This document shows positions 1 through 9,043 of a stretch of DNA of 64,000 nt, in pieces. Each line of letters starts with the position of its first letter. Within the stretch, counting starts at the first letter, position 1. The translations under genes were made by a program, and so were the position numbers. The DNA comes from Fibrobacteria bacterium (GTDB lineage Bacteria > Fibrobacterota > Fibrobacteria > UBA11236), in assembly GCA_025360005.1 (NCBI GenBank), contig JANYDA010000032.1, positions 1 to 64,000 on the forward strand, in the 5' to 3' direction. Under the pieces are notes generated by a model that saw nothing but the letters and a program-made list of their open reading frames with translations, was not told where the DNA came from and searched no databases.

Positions 1-114
1 GAAGTTGAATCTGTTCTGATTGATTGGATAGAGACCTGGTACAATCGCATACGAAGGCATACATTTATCGGCTACTGCTGCCCGGCCGAATACGAAGCAA
101 GGTGGGCAGCATAA
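1..114 (+). pseudogene. IS3-family transposase, C-terminal end (cut by window edge)
   Basis: Reading from base 1, an open frame of 37 codons runs to TAA at 112-114. It contains W-x-x-x-W-Y-N-x-x-R-x-H followed by P-x-E-Y-E, which is the usual end of the IS3/IS150 OrfB integrase core (the W-Y-N-R-x-R-x-H region after the DDE catalytic domain). The protein would cut and join DNA ends during IS movement. Only the last part is visible, so whether the element is intact cannot be judged from this window. Confidence 0.75.
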
Positions 115-141
115 TCTGTCCGGATCAGGGAGGACAGTTCA
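115..141 (+). mobile_element. Right end and probable terminal inverted repeat of the IS3-family element
   Basis: Just after the transposase stop the sequence ends in GGACAGTTCA (132-141). Read inward on the other strand this is TGAACTGTCC, the style of tip seen in IS3-family terminal repeats. The left end lies outside the window, so the repeat cannot be confirmed by pairing. Confidence 0.5.
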
Positions 142-167
142 AACCGGAATTCCGGTTCGGGCTTTTT
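142..167 (+). terminator. Weak terminator-like palindrome beside the IS end
   Basis: A perfect palindrome (AACCGG-AATT-CCGGTT, 142-157) is followed five bases later by TTTTT. It could stop plus-strand transcription leaving the IS. The gap between stem and T-run makes it a weak candidate. Confidence 0.35.
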
Positions 168-206
168 ATTTCCAATGGCGCTGATGCAAACGCCGGGCGC
201 CCACCC

Positions 207-3200
207 CTAAAGCTTAAGGATACGGCGATTCGCCTTGAAGTGGGACTTGCCTACCGCGGCGGCTTCCAAAGAAAGCGTATAGACGCCCGTGCGCAAAGGC
301 GAGTTCAGTTTATCGCGGCCGTCCCACACGTAGCTCAGCGAGTTTCCCGTCTTGATGGTCTTTTCCCAAACCGTGCGGCCGCGGAAGTCCCGCACCTTGA
401 GTTCAAAGGAAACCTTGCCGAAGCTTTCGGGCAGCGCATAGCGGATCAAGGTAGAGCCGGCGAAGGGATTGGGATAGTTCGAAAGCGCAAGCAAATGCAG
501 GGGAACCAACCCATCCAGTACCCCTTTGAGATAATTGTCATCTCCGACCACGATATGGTAATCGTTCGTGCGCAACTCGTCCGCGGAAACCTGGACGGAA
601 GCCTCCGTGCTCAAAGGCACGGCGGTCTTGCGGAGAGTCTCGACCAGATAGATGGGAACCTTGCGGCTGGATTCGGAGATGCGCAGGCTGATGCCTTTAG
701 CGTCTTTGGCCGCGGCGGCCTGCAGGGCCCAGTTTCCTTGCCAATCGCCATTATCGGTTTGGATGAACTGGGATACCTTCTCCTCGCCGGCCGGGGTAAT
801 ACGCTTAAGCGCGACCCGGAAATCCTGGCCGGGCACATCGGGCGCTTCTCCGAAAAGGTATTCCTGTCCACCCTTGCCTATGCGCAGGGACATGGAGGCC
901 GTCCCATTGAACGCCTGCAACCGCGCATTCCAGGAACCATTTGGCTGACTGGCCAGCTTGGGTGCGGTTTGGGCTCCTGAACGTATGATATCGAGGATGG
1001 GGAACTTCAACGACACCGAAGTACCAGGCTTCACGCTGAATCCTTGCCATGGTTTAAGCACCGAGCCCACGGTATTGGCAGCTACGCTGCCTTCGCTTAA
1101 AGGCTTCCATTCCGGCGGATAGGTATCCGCATCATACCTATACGCAGTCAGGGATGTTTCCGTCAATCCGGAGGAATCCAGGATATCCTTCCAGTTCATG
1201 GCAAAGTTGAACGGCAAGGAGAAATCATTCCATTGCCCTGCGGTCAAGCCGAGGGTGAAGGGCTGGTAATCCAGCGACGCGCCCGATAAGCAAACCGGTT
1301 TGTATTCCCCGGTGGAACCGGACCAGGCCGCTTGCCCGGAATCGAATTTGATGACGTCCGGATTGGATCCGTCGTAAATATCGAATGCGCCTGCTCCCGT
1401 TCCAGATCCTTTATAGTGCATCAAGCGGCGATAGTCATGATCCCATTTGGACTGGGCTAATATCCGGGACAGGTTGGCATCGCTGCTTTCATCCCACGGG
1501 TAGCCGAAAAGATTCCACAGAGGCTTGCCGTTGGATGAGGACAGGAAATTATGCTGCTCCGAAATCTGGATATCGGCCTGGGTAAAGCTGGTGCGGATAA
1601 AGGAACGGGTACGGGAAATCAAGGCGCCGTCGAAAACGGTATACTCCACCTCCAGGCTGCGGGTAGTCTTCCCGGTAGTATCCGCATATCTTTCGGGTTC
1701 CTTGAACGACTTGGAGACGGGCAAGATGACGGTCAGCTCATTAAGGCTTCCCTTTGCCACGGACAAATCCTGGGATTCCCTGAGCGTGGCGGAAGCGAAC
1801 TGCTCTGCCGTGACCGACGTATCCAGGGTGAACGGCTTCTTATGCCCTCCGGGCACAGTGGAAGCGGACTCTGCCGCGACGGCCCTGAGATAGTATTTGT
1901 AGAATCGATCTTTCATGAGGCTGTCATTCAGGGTGGTAAATCCGGTAGTCAACACCACCGTTGGAGAATGGTGCTTGCCGCTCAAGACTCCTGAAATCGA
2001 TCCACCCGCAGGCAACAGGCTGATCAAAACCAGGGGATTGGCGGTTTTGAATCCTGTCCCTTTGAACTTGACGGGAATATGAATCACCGCGCTATCCTTG
2101 GCGGCCGTGAAATCGAACACCGGGGGCGCCGCATCCGTGGCAGCGACCGTCCCCGCCTGCAGGCCGTCCTGGAGCTTGCCGAAGGCATAGTGCTGCTCGC
2201 CGTTCTTGCTCGACTCGATGGTAATAGTGGTTTTCCCCCCCGCTTGGCTGATGCTCCAGCTGGGTACCAGACTTGCCATCCCGGTGGTATCGGTGGGAAT
2301 CAGAAATAAATCCTTCCCATCCAGGATCGGAGTTCCGTCGAAAGAGATGGTAGCCTTGGACATTTGCTTTGATCCGGCATCCCCCAGGCCGGGGATATCG
2401 GGGGACAAGGTGATCATGGGCAAAGGCGATGTCAGGTTCAAATTGAAAATCATCGGGTTGGGGATATCGTCGAAGGCAGGATTCTTGAAGCTGCCTTTGG
2501 CAACGGGTTCGGTCATGGTGATTCTGGTCTTGAAATTGGAATAGGTGGGATTGAGAGGAACGAAAATACCGCCATCACTGGGGCAGGCGGACTTTGAATG
2601 CGAAAAGTTGCAATCGGAAGTGTCCTTGTTCGCATCCGAAAGGATTATCGCGGAGTAGGCGTATCCCAAAATCCTTCCAGAATTCGTTTTCCTGCCCAAG
2701 GCTGCATAGAAGTAGACGGGGGTATTCTCTTCCGTAATGCTATCGGCGAAATCGGAAAAGCTGCCACCCGCCAATGCGGAGATGGGGAAATCCTTTTTCC
2801 GGCTATTGGGAATGTTGCTCAGAGTGGGATCGATGTTTTTACTCAAATCGGTGGTGGACCAGAACACATGCACGGAATCCGCTTCTCCAACGGCAGGATC
2901 GAAGGTTTTACCCGTAACGACGAAATTGATCCGCGAGTACGTTCCCGAAAGGGTAGGCTCGATAGCCAACACACCGATAACATTACTGGGAGGGGAATCG
3001 AACTCATACGCTCCCACCTCCTTTTTGTTTACCCGAGCCTTCCCCAGAAAGTCAGTGGCTATCGTGGTGTTGTAGGTGTTGGACGAACTGCCCGCATACA
3101 AAGGGGTACAAGGGTTGAGGGGCGTACAATCAATCGCCCGGGTCATTTCCGATTCCAGGTTCACGTTATACGTCGCGCTCCAGATATCCGTAGGGCCTAT

Positions 3201-5924
3201 CCGGTTGGTGCTGGTGTCCAGGGCGATTTCTGTGGTTATGCCCCGCAGATCCGGCTTGCTTGTATACACATTGTGATCCAGGACCAGGGCCCCCGCCTTA
3301 CCGGCAATGCTCGCATCGAAGGGGTTGCTGATCCCGGAAAAGAAATTGTTGGCGATGATGGCTGCCAAAGCGCTGTTGCCTACCATGGATATGCCGATTC
3401 CCTTGCCTGCATTCAACGTCGCGATTTCCACGAAGGTATTGTTCATGACCCTGATGTTAGGAGAAGCGGAATTGGTGATCTGGATATTGTTTGTGAATGC
3501 CCAAACGACATTATTGAGAAAACGCACATCGGCCGTCGCCCCCACTTCGATATTGGCAGCCGTTCCGCCAACGGCTCCATTCGCGACCGCGCGGAGGATA
3601 TTGCCGTCTATAAGGCATCCCGCGGCTTTGATATGCACGCCTGTTTTGGTGCTGCCTATCGGTAATTCGATGAAGAAGCCCTTTAGATTCACGTTCTTCC
3701 GGGTGATGGTCAAGGCATCGCCATTCTTCCCGCGGAAAACAGGACGGTTGACATCGTATCTGCCCAAAACCGGAGCGGTGGCAATGGTCAACGGAATGGT
3801 GTCGTTTCCCCCGATGACTACATCCTCCATGGGAACGCCGCCCGGCCGGATAATAATGGTCGTGCGTTTATTGGCGGATACATCGGCGAGGGCATCGGTC
3901 ATGTTGCAAAAGGCCGTGCTGAACTTGCCATCGGCTCCGGGGCATGTTCCCGCCTTGGGAAGGACATAAACCGTATCTCCTGCCACTGCATTGATGGGAT
4001 ACGCCGCCGAGTTGGGAGTAGCCTGCCCCGTTTTTCTCTGGCCCCCTAATGTTGCCACCGGCTGGGCATAAAAAACGAAAGTCCCTTTATCCGTGATCTT
4101 CAAATTGAAAGTAAGCGCACTTCCCGTGGCAGGCAGCGAAGCCGTATCCAAAGCCTGTCCCGCTTGGGTTGCAGTCACTACCCAAACGCTATCGATGGCT
4201 TCGCCTCCCCGGGTTACCGAGACCTTTACCGCTCCGGTACTGAAACTACTCCCCGTATCCACGGTGAGTTTCAAGTCATTGATCGGGAAGGACGGCACAT
4301 TGCTGACCACGGCTATGGCGCCGTCCGATTGCACTGGGGCTTGCAACTGGCCGCGATAATGCAGCAACTTGACGTAAATATCCTTATTGGGATCGTTGCG
4401 GACTTCCTTAGGGACCGTTAGGATGGAGTCATCGCCAAGGTAGTCACGAATGATGTACGCGCCTTTGGTGGAAGTTTTGAGGACGTTGGAATCGTTCGAG
4501 ACCGTGACCTTGGCGAGAGTATCGCTGAAGAAGTAATACATCACATCCGGCACCAGAGCGGAAGTCTTGTAATAGTTGACGTCGAAGCTGCGCTTGGTCA
4601 ACTTGATCTTGGTTTTATCCCCATACAGGCTGAACTTGAGGGCGCTGCCCCGGGCACCAGAGTCCAACGGAGCCGGTGTTTCGTAGGAATCCTGATCCAC
4701 GAAGGAGCCGACCTTGATATTGGGCCCCCAAGTCCTGCCGGCCAGGAAGGGGGTGAAATTTGCGAAGTATAATTTATTGGCCGGGATATCCTTGATGTCC
4801 GACATTCCCGTCCATACCGAATTCGCGAAAACCCGGTATATTTTTCCGAAATCGGCGTGCTTGCGCATCAAGGTAGGCTCGCTCCGGAGCTGGGTCAGAG
4901 GATAGTCCTTGACATCGTAAGAAAAGGGCCCGTAGTTGGAAAACCCTTTGGGCAAGGGCGTATTCACCGAGGCTCCGTTAGCATTGTTCAAGGTGATTTG
5001 CGCTTTGCCGCTGGAAGCGGAAACCGCCAGGGGGAGGTTTGCCTTACCGCGGGACCAGGCATTCCCGGTGATACTGTCCGAGCTGGCCACGTTACCGCTG
5101 AACACGATGGGAGGCAGGGTATCCACCTCGAAAGCGAACAGGTTATGTTGGAGATTGATGTTTTTTTCCGGGGTCAGCACCTGAGTGCCGACAATGATGG
5201 CATTCCATTCATTCCGGGACCCGCCGAAGGTGTTGGCGATGACGTGGACGGCGCCGGTAGCCGCTAACTGAAGGCCGGTGCTGAAGAAAACGTTCGACCG
5301 GATCTCGACCCGGTTGGCGCTTCCGCCGGTATGGATGGCCACCGACCTTCCCACCCCCTCCGGTGGGCTCCGGAAGAGACATCGCTCCACCAAAACCGAG
5401 TTGGCGGCAATATCAAGGAGGGGGCCCGTGCCGCTGGAAGCGTTGTCAGCCATCCAGAAATGGCAGCCGGAGATGGATGAACTGTCAGCGGAGATGAGCA
5501 CAGTCGAAGCGGCGACATTATTCGATTGACTGGCGAAACCGAAATTGGAAACGAGAGTCGCATTGCCAGCCATGACATTCAGCACTTGAGGATCGGGCGA
5601 GGTTGTATTTTGCACCAGGGTGAGGATGGAGTCATTGGTGCCCTGACCGACCAAGCTGGTAATTTTACCGTTGCGGAAATTTACTACGATCTTGGCACCC
5701 AACTTTAGGGTGTCCCCGTCGAATTTCAACCGCACCCTTATAGGTGCTCCATCGGTGCAATTCTGGAAAACATTGTTGAGGGCGCCGGCAGCCCCGGGAT
5801 TGTATTTGGTTCCGTCCCAGCCTGGCGCGCCGGTTTTGACATATACGAGGGTATCCAGACAAGACGCGGAGGCAGCCTGAACCATAATCGTGGCCAAAGA
5901 CAATCCAATCAGGAAATTCCGCAT
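207..5924 (-). CDS. Large secreted parallel beta-helix protein with C-terminal sorting domain
   Basis: About 1905 residues. I place the start at 5924 because the following residues (M-R-N-F-L-I-G-L-S-L... A-S-A) form a clean signal peptide and GAGGGG lies ten bases upstream; a frame start 30 codons earlier lacks these. Two stretches of short asparagine- and valine-rich turns, near residues 170-270 and 740-890, look like right-handed beta-helix repeats. Several Ig-like stretches follow. The last 90 residues carry S-N-Y-P-N-P-F, then R-D-F-R-G-R, W-D-G-R-D and G-V-Y, a type-A sorting domain of the kind found on type IX substrates. Expected location is the cell surface or outside. No catalytic motif was recognised. 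It stands alone, next to the IS end. Confidence 0.85.
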   Translation of the reverse strand: MRNFLIGLSLATIMVQAASASCLDTLVYVKTGAPGWDGTKYNPGAAGALNNVFQNCTDGAPIRVRLKFDGDTLKLGAKIVVNFRNGKITSLVGQGTNDSILTLVQNTTSPDPQVLNVMAGNATLVSNFGFASQSNNVAASTVLISADSSSISGCHFWMADNASSGTGPLLDIAANSVLVERCLFRSPPEGVGRSVAIHTGGSANRVEIRSNVFFSTGLQLAATGAVHVIANTFGGSRNEWNAIIVGTQVLTPEKNINLQHNLFAFEVDTLPPIVFSGNVASSDSITGNAWSRGKANLPLAVSASSGKAQITLNNANGASVNTPLPKGFSNYGPFSYDVKDYPLTQLRSEPTLMRKHADFGKIYRVFANSVWTGMSDIKDIPANKLYFANFTPFLAGRTWGPNIKVGSFVDQDSYETPAPLDSGARGSALKFSLYGDKTKIKLTKRSFDVNYYKTSALVPDVMYYFFSDTLAKVTVSNDSNVLKTSTKGAYIIRDYLGDDSILTVPKEVRNDPNKDIYVKLLHYRGQLQAPVQSDGAIAVVSNVPSFPINDLKLTVDTGSSFSTGAVKVSVTRGGEAIDSVWVVTATQAGQALDTASLPATGSALTFNLKITDKGTFVFYAQPVATLGGQRKTGQATPNSAAYPINAVAGDTVYVLPKAGTCPGADGKFSTAFCNMTDALADVSANKRTTIIIRPGGVPMEDVVIGGNDTIPLTIATAPVLGRYDVNRPVFRGKNGDALTITRKNVNLKGFFIELPIGSTKTGVHIKAAGCLIDGNILRAVANGAVGGTAANIEVGATADVRFLNNVVWAFTNNIQITNSASPNIRVMNNTFVEIATLNAGKGIGISMVGNSALAAIIANNFFSGISNPFDASIAGKAGALVLDHNVYTSKPDLRGITTEIALDTSTNRIGPTDIWSATYNVNLESEMTRAIDCTPLNPCTPLYAGSSSNTYNTTIATDFLGKARVNKKEVGAYEFDSPPSNVIGVLAIEPTLSGTYSRINFVVTGKTFDPAVGEADSVHVFWSTTDLSKNIDPTLSNIPNSRKKDFPISALAGGSFSDFADSITEENTPVYFYAALGRKTNSGRILGYAYSAIILSDANKDTSDCNFSHSKSACPSDGGIFVPLNPTYSNFKTRITMTEPVAKGSFKNPAFDDIPNPMIFNLNLTSPLPMITLSPDIPGLGDAGSKQMSKATISFDGTPILDGKDLFLIPTDTTGMASLVPSWSISQAGGKTTITIESSKNGEQHYAFGKLQDGLQAGTVAATDAAPPVFDFTAAKDSAVIHIPVKFKGTGFKTANPLVLISLLPAGGSISGVLSGKHHSPTVVLTTGFTTLNDSLMKDRFYKYYLRAVAAESASTVPGGHKKPFTLDTSVTAEQFASATLRESQDLSVAKGSLNELTVILPVSKSFKEPERYADTTGKTTRSLEVEYTVFDGALISRTRSFIRTSFTQADIQISEQHNFLSSSNGKPLWNLFGYPWDESSDANLSRILAQSKWDHDYRRLMHYKGSGTGAGAFDIYDGSNPDVIKFDSGQAAWSGSTGEYKPVCLSGASLDYQPFTLGLTAGQWNDFSLPFNFAMNWKDILDSSGLTETSLTAYRYDADTYPPEWKPLSEGSVAANTVGSVLKPWQGFSVKPGTSVSLKFPILDIIRSGAQTAPKLASQPNGSWNARLQAFNGTASMSLRIGKGGQEYLFGEAPDVPGQDFRVALKRITPAGEEKVSQFIQTDNGDWQGNWALQAAAAKDAKGISLRISESSRKVPIYLVETLRKTAVPLSTEASVQVSADELRTNDYHIVVGDDNYLKGVLDGLVPLHLLALSNYPNPFAGSTLIRYALPESFGKVSFELKVRDFRGRTVWEKTIKTGNSLSYVWDGRDKLNSPLRTGVYTLSLEAAAVGKSHFKANRRILKL

Positions 5925-6117
5925 AACTGATGATCCCCTCAGCGCATACTTTGCGCAGTCCAAAAAAAGACAGCCTCTTGCATTCGGTGCCCAACCGTCC
6001 GATACAGCGTTCACCTTATAATCCGGTGCAAATGTGCCTGAATTCCCTCAATTAACTGGAAAAAGTAATAACGCACCATGGCAAAAAGTAGTTTTTCTTA
6101 TTAATTTTGAAGGTGTT

Positions 6118-6192
6118 GGTGTGTTCGTCTAGTGGTTAGGACGCTGCCCTCTCACGGCGGAAGCAGGGGTTCAACTCCCCTACGCACTACCA
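6118..6192 (+). tRNA. tRNA-Glu (anticodon CUC)
   Basis: Cloverleaf by eye: acceptor GGTGTGT pairs with ACGCACT (first pair G-U), D-arm TCGTCTAG, anticodon loop CTCTCAC, T-arm AGGGG-TTCAACT-CCCCT, discriminator A and an encoded CCA at 6190-6192. It reads GAG. Confidence 0.93.
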
Positions 6193-6202
6193 GTACTGAT
6201 TG

Positions 6203-6230
6203 GGGACGCTTCACAAGAAGCGTCCCTTCT
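6203..6230 (+). terminator. Terminator after tRNA-Glu(CUC)
   Basis: A perfect 10-bp stem, GGGACGCTTC / GAAGCGTCCC with loop ACAA (6203-6226), starts 11 bases after the tRNA. The T-run is short (TTCT). Confidence 0.65.
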
Positions 6231-6263
6231 CGTACCGAATAAAAACTTTCCTGCTTCGCCCCA

Positions 6264-6341
6264 AAACCCATTTTTCGTAATCTATCCAAATACTTGTGTA
6301 AAATCGCCGTAAATCCTACTTTTTCCGGCAACAATGGGTTT
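6264..6341 (+). promoter_or_regulatory. Possible structured leader of glgC
   Basis: AAACCCAT (6264-6271) and ATGGGTTT (6334-6341) are perfect inverted copies 62 bases apart in the AT-rich region before glgC. A second small stem, GCCC/GGGC, lies at 6353-6366. The pairing is visible; a regulatory role is only inferred. Confidence 0.3.
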
Positions 6342-6416
6342 AACGTTGCTATGCCCTTTTTCGGGCCAACCCCTCTCTAAAGACACTCTCCCCCACCCAC
6401 GAAGGTTTAAGCTTAA

Positions 6417-7652
6417 ATGGAAAACTTGTTGGCGATGATTCTGGCCGGCGGCCAAGGCTCGCGACTCCAACCTTTAACGAATGACCGCGCCAAACCGGCG
6501 GTGCATTTTGCGGGAAAATACCGGGTAATTGACTTTGTTCTGAATAATTTCGTGAATTCCGGATTCTATCAGGTCAAGATCCTGACCCAGTTCAAATCGG
6601 ATTCCCTCAATCGGCACGTCTCGCAGGCCTGGGATTTGAACCGCAATCTCGATCAATATGTGGATATGGTTCCGGCCCAGATGCGTATCGGGAACTCCTG
6701 GTACATGGGCACCGCGGACGCCATCTACCAGAACGTAAACCTGATCCGGGACGTGCGGCCCGATCACGTAGCCATTTTCGGCGGCGACCACATCTACAAG
6801 ATGGCGGTCAACCAGATGCTCCAGTTCCACATCAATAAGGGCGCATTGGCCACCATCTCCGCCATACCCGTGCCGCAGGACGAGGCCCGCAGCTTCGGCG
6901 TTGTGGAGGTGGATGAAAACGGCCGCATGATCGGCTTCGAGGAAAAGCCCAGCCATCCCAAACCCATGCCCGGCAGACCCGGGTGGTCCCTCGCCTCCAT
7001 GGGCAACTACATATTCAACAGCAAGTTCCTGGTGAGGGAGCTGCTTTCGGACAGCAAGATCGCCAACTCCCATCACGACTTCGGAAGGGATATCCTGCCC
7101 TCCATTTATAATCATCATCCCGTTTACGTTTATGATTTCAACGAGAACCGCATCAAGGGCGAAAACGAAGCCAGCCAGGGATATTGGAAGGACATCGGGA
7201 CCCTGGAGGCTTTCTTCGAGGCCAATATGGACTGCTGCGCGGTCTCGCCCATTTTCAATCTCTATAACAGCAAGTGGCCCCTGCGCACGGTGAATTGGAA
7301 CCTGCCTCCCGCGAAATTCGTATTCGGCGAAAACGATCCGGAAGGCCGAAAGGGCGCATCCTATGATTCCATCGTCTGCGAAGGCTGCATCCTGTCCGGC
7401 GGGCGCACCAGCCACTCCATCCTCTCCCCCGGCTGCCAGATCCATAGCCATGCCCTGGTGACGGACTCCATCCTCTTCCCCAACGTGGACGTGGGCCGCG
7501 GCGCGCGCGTGCATCGCGCCATCGTGGAAAAAGGGATCAAGATCCCGGCCGGGTTCCAAGTGGGCGTGAACCTGGAAAAAGATCGGGAACGGTTCCATGT
7601 AACGGATACGGGGATAGTGGTGATAGCGAAGGATACGGTGATCGAAGCATGA
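6417..7652 (+). CDS. glgC: Glucose-1-phosphate adenylyltransferase
   Basis: Makes ADP-glucose from glucose-1-phosphate and ATP, the committed step of bacterial glycogen synthesis, in the cytosol. At 411 residues it is close to the usual 400-430. The N-terminus has the nucleotide-binding signature L-A-G-G-Q-G-S-R-L-x-P-L-T, then R-A-K-P-A-V and Y-R-V-I-D-F. The middle has G-T-A-D-A and F-G-G-D-H, and the last 110 residues look like a left-handed beta-helix. It overlaps the next gene by four bases (ATGA), so the two are probably translated together. That partner interconverts hexose-1- and hexose-6-phosphates and could supply the substrate. An inverted repeat lies upstream. No glycogen synthase is seen in the window. 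Confidence 0.95.
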   Translation: MENLLAMILAGGQGSRLQPLTNDRAKPAVHFAGKYRVIDFVLNNFVNSGFYQVKILTQFKSDSLNRHVSQAWDLNRNLDQYVDMVPAQMRIGNSWYMGTADAIYQNVNLIRDVRPDHVAIFGGDHIYKMAVNQMLQFHINKGALATISAIPVPQDEARSFGVVEVDENGRMIGFEEKPSHPKPMPGRPGWSLASMGNYIFNSKFLVRELLSDSKIANSHHDFGRDILPSIYNHHPVYVYDFNENRIKGENEASQGYWKDIGTLEAFFEANMDCCAVSPIFNLYNSKWPLRTVNWNLPPAKFVFGENDPEGRKGASYDSIVCEGCILSGGRTSHSILSPGCQIHSHALVTDSILFPNVDVGRGARVHRAIVEKGIKIPAGFQVGVNLEKDRERFHVTDTGIVVIAKDTVIEA

Positions 7653-9019
7653 ACCTCTCCATTTTCCGGGAATACGATATCCGCGGCCTCCATCCCCAAG
7701 ACCTCACTCCGGACACCGTCCGCCGCATCGCCATGGCGTTCGGGTCCGTGTTGCGGGAACGCGGACTGAAAAAGATCGCCGTGGGCGGCGACGTTCGCCT
7801 GCATACGCCGGAGATAAAGGAAGGCTTCATTTCCGGCGTGTTGGCCACCGGCATAGACGTGGTGGACATCGGCATCATCACTTCTCCGTTATGTTATTTC
7901 AGCGCCTTCCACCTGGCCATCGACGGCTTTGCCATGATCACGGCCAGCCACAATCCCAAGGAATACAACGGCCTGAAACTCGGCATCGGTAAGACCACGA
8001 TTTTCGGTTCGGACATCGTCGACATCCAGAACCGCGCGGGCAAAGGCGTTTTCGCCAGCGGCAAAGGCAAACGCGAGAGCAAGGATATTACGGAAGATTA
8101 CATCAGGATGCTGGAATCCAAGTTCAAGCTCTCCAAGCCGATCAAGATGATCCTCGACCCGGCCAACGCCACCGGCGCCTTGTTCGCCAAGGAAGTCTAC
8201 CGCCGCATCGGCGCGGAAGTCATCGCCATCAACGATACCGTGGACGGGCGCTTCCCCAACCATCATCCGGATCCGACCATCTGGGAAAACGTAGTGGAGC
8301 TTTCGGAGAAAGTAAAAGCCACCGGCGCCCGCATCGGCATCGGCCTGGACGGGGATTCCGATCGAATCGGCGTCATCGATGAAAAAGGCGATCTCATCCC
8401 GGGCGATTTACTGACCCTGATTTTCGCCAAGGATATTCTCAAGACCGCCCCGGGCGCGAAGATCATCTACGAAGTGAAATCCTCCATGGCCCTGGAACGG
8501 GAAATCGCCAAGGACGGCGGCCAACCCATCATGTGGAAGGTGGGCCATTCCCTGCTCAAGAAGAAGATGTCGGAAGAAAAAGCGCCGCTGGCCGGCGAGG
8601 TCAGCGGGCATATCTTTTTCGCAGACAAGTATTTCGGATATGACGACGCCATCTATGCCGGCTGCCGCATGCTGGAGATCCTGGACAAGACCGGCAAGGC
8701 CCCGTCCGAACTTCTCGCCGGCGTCCCCAAGTATTACAACACGCCGGAAATCCGCTGCGAGTGCAAGGACGACGCGGAAAAATTCCGCATCGCGGAAAAG
8801 GCCATCGAGTACTATTCGAAAACGGCCAAGGTGATCGCCATCGATGGTGTGCGCATCCTTTTTCCGGACGGCTGGGGCCTTGTGCGCGCCTCCAATACCC
8901 AGCCCAGCCTGGTGACCCGCTTTGAAGGCTCCACGCAAAAACGCTGCGACGAGATCCGGGAGTCCGTTCTGGCTAAGCTGCAGGAGTTCGGGGAAATCAA
9001 GATTGGATCTTCTCACTGA
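7649..9019 (+). CDS. manB: Phosphomannomutase/phosphoglucomutase
   Basis: Alpha-D-phosphohexomutase of 456 residues that moves phosphate between C1 and C6 of hexoses. Visible motifs are the phosphoserine loop T-A-S-H-N-P (Ser100), the metal loop D-G-D-S-D-R (234-239), the sugar-specificity loop G-E-V-S-G-H (316-321) and the phosphate-binding loop R-A-S-N-T-Q-P near residue 420. The G-E-[MV]-S-G-H loop is typical of the dual-specificity PMM/PGM group (AlgC/ManB) rather than GlmM. Its ATGA overlap with glgC suggests that it feeds glucose-1-phosphate to ADP-glucose synthesis, though a GDP-mannose role is equally possible from sequence. The symbol is therefore a family label. Confidence 0.88.
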   Translation: MNLSIFREYDIRGLHPQDLTPDTVRRIAMAFGSVLRERGLKKIAVGGDVRLHTPEIKEGFISGVLATGIDVVDIGIITSPLCYFSAFHLAIDGFAMITASHNPKEYNGLKLGIGKTTIFGSDIVDIQNRAGKGVFASGKGKRESKDITEDYIRMLESKFKLSKPIKMILDPANATGALFAKEVYRRIGAEVIAINDTVDGRFPNHHPDPTIWENVVELSEKVKATGARIGIGLDGDSDRIGVIDEKGDLIPGDLLTLIFAKDILKTAPGAKIIYEVKSSMALEREIAKDGGQPIMWKVGHSLLKKKMSEEKAPLAGEVSGHIFFADKYFGYDDAIYAGCRMLEILDKTGKAPSELLAGVPKYYNTPEIRCECKDDAEKFRIAEKAIEYYSKTAKVIAIDGVRILFPDGWGLVRASNTQPSLVTRFEGSTQKRCDEIRESVLAKLQEFGEIKIGSSH

Positions 9020-9025
9020 AGATCC
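9005..9025. terminator. Stem-loop across the stop of the phosphohexomutase gene
   Basis: Perfect 8-bp stem GGATCTTC / GAAGATCC with loop TCACT; the stop codon (9017-9019) lies at the loop/stem border. There is no T-run on either side, so it may protect or end converging transcripts rather than act as a classic terminator. Confidence 0.4.
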
Positions 9026-9043
9026 CCAAGCCGGGGCGCGCTG

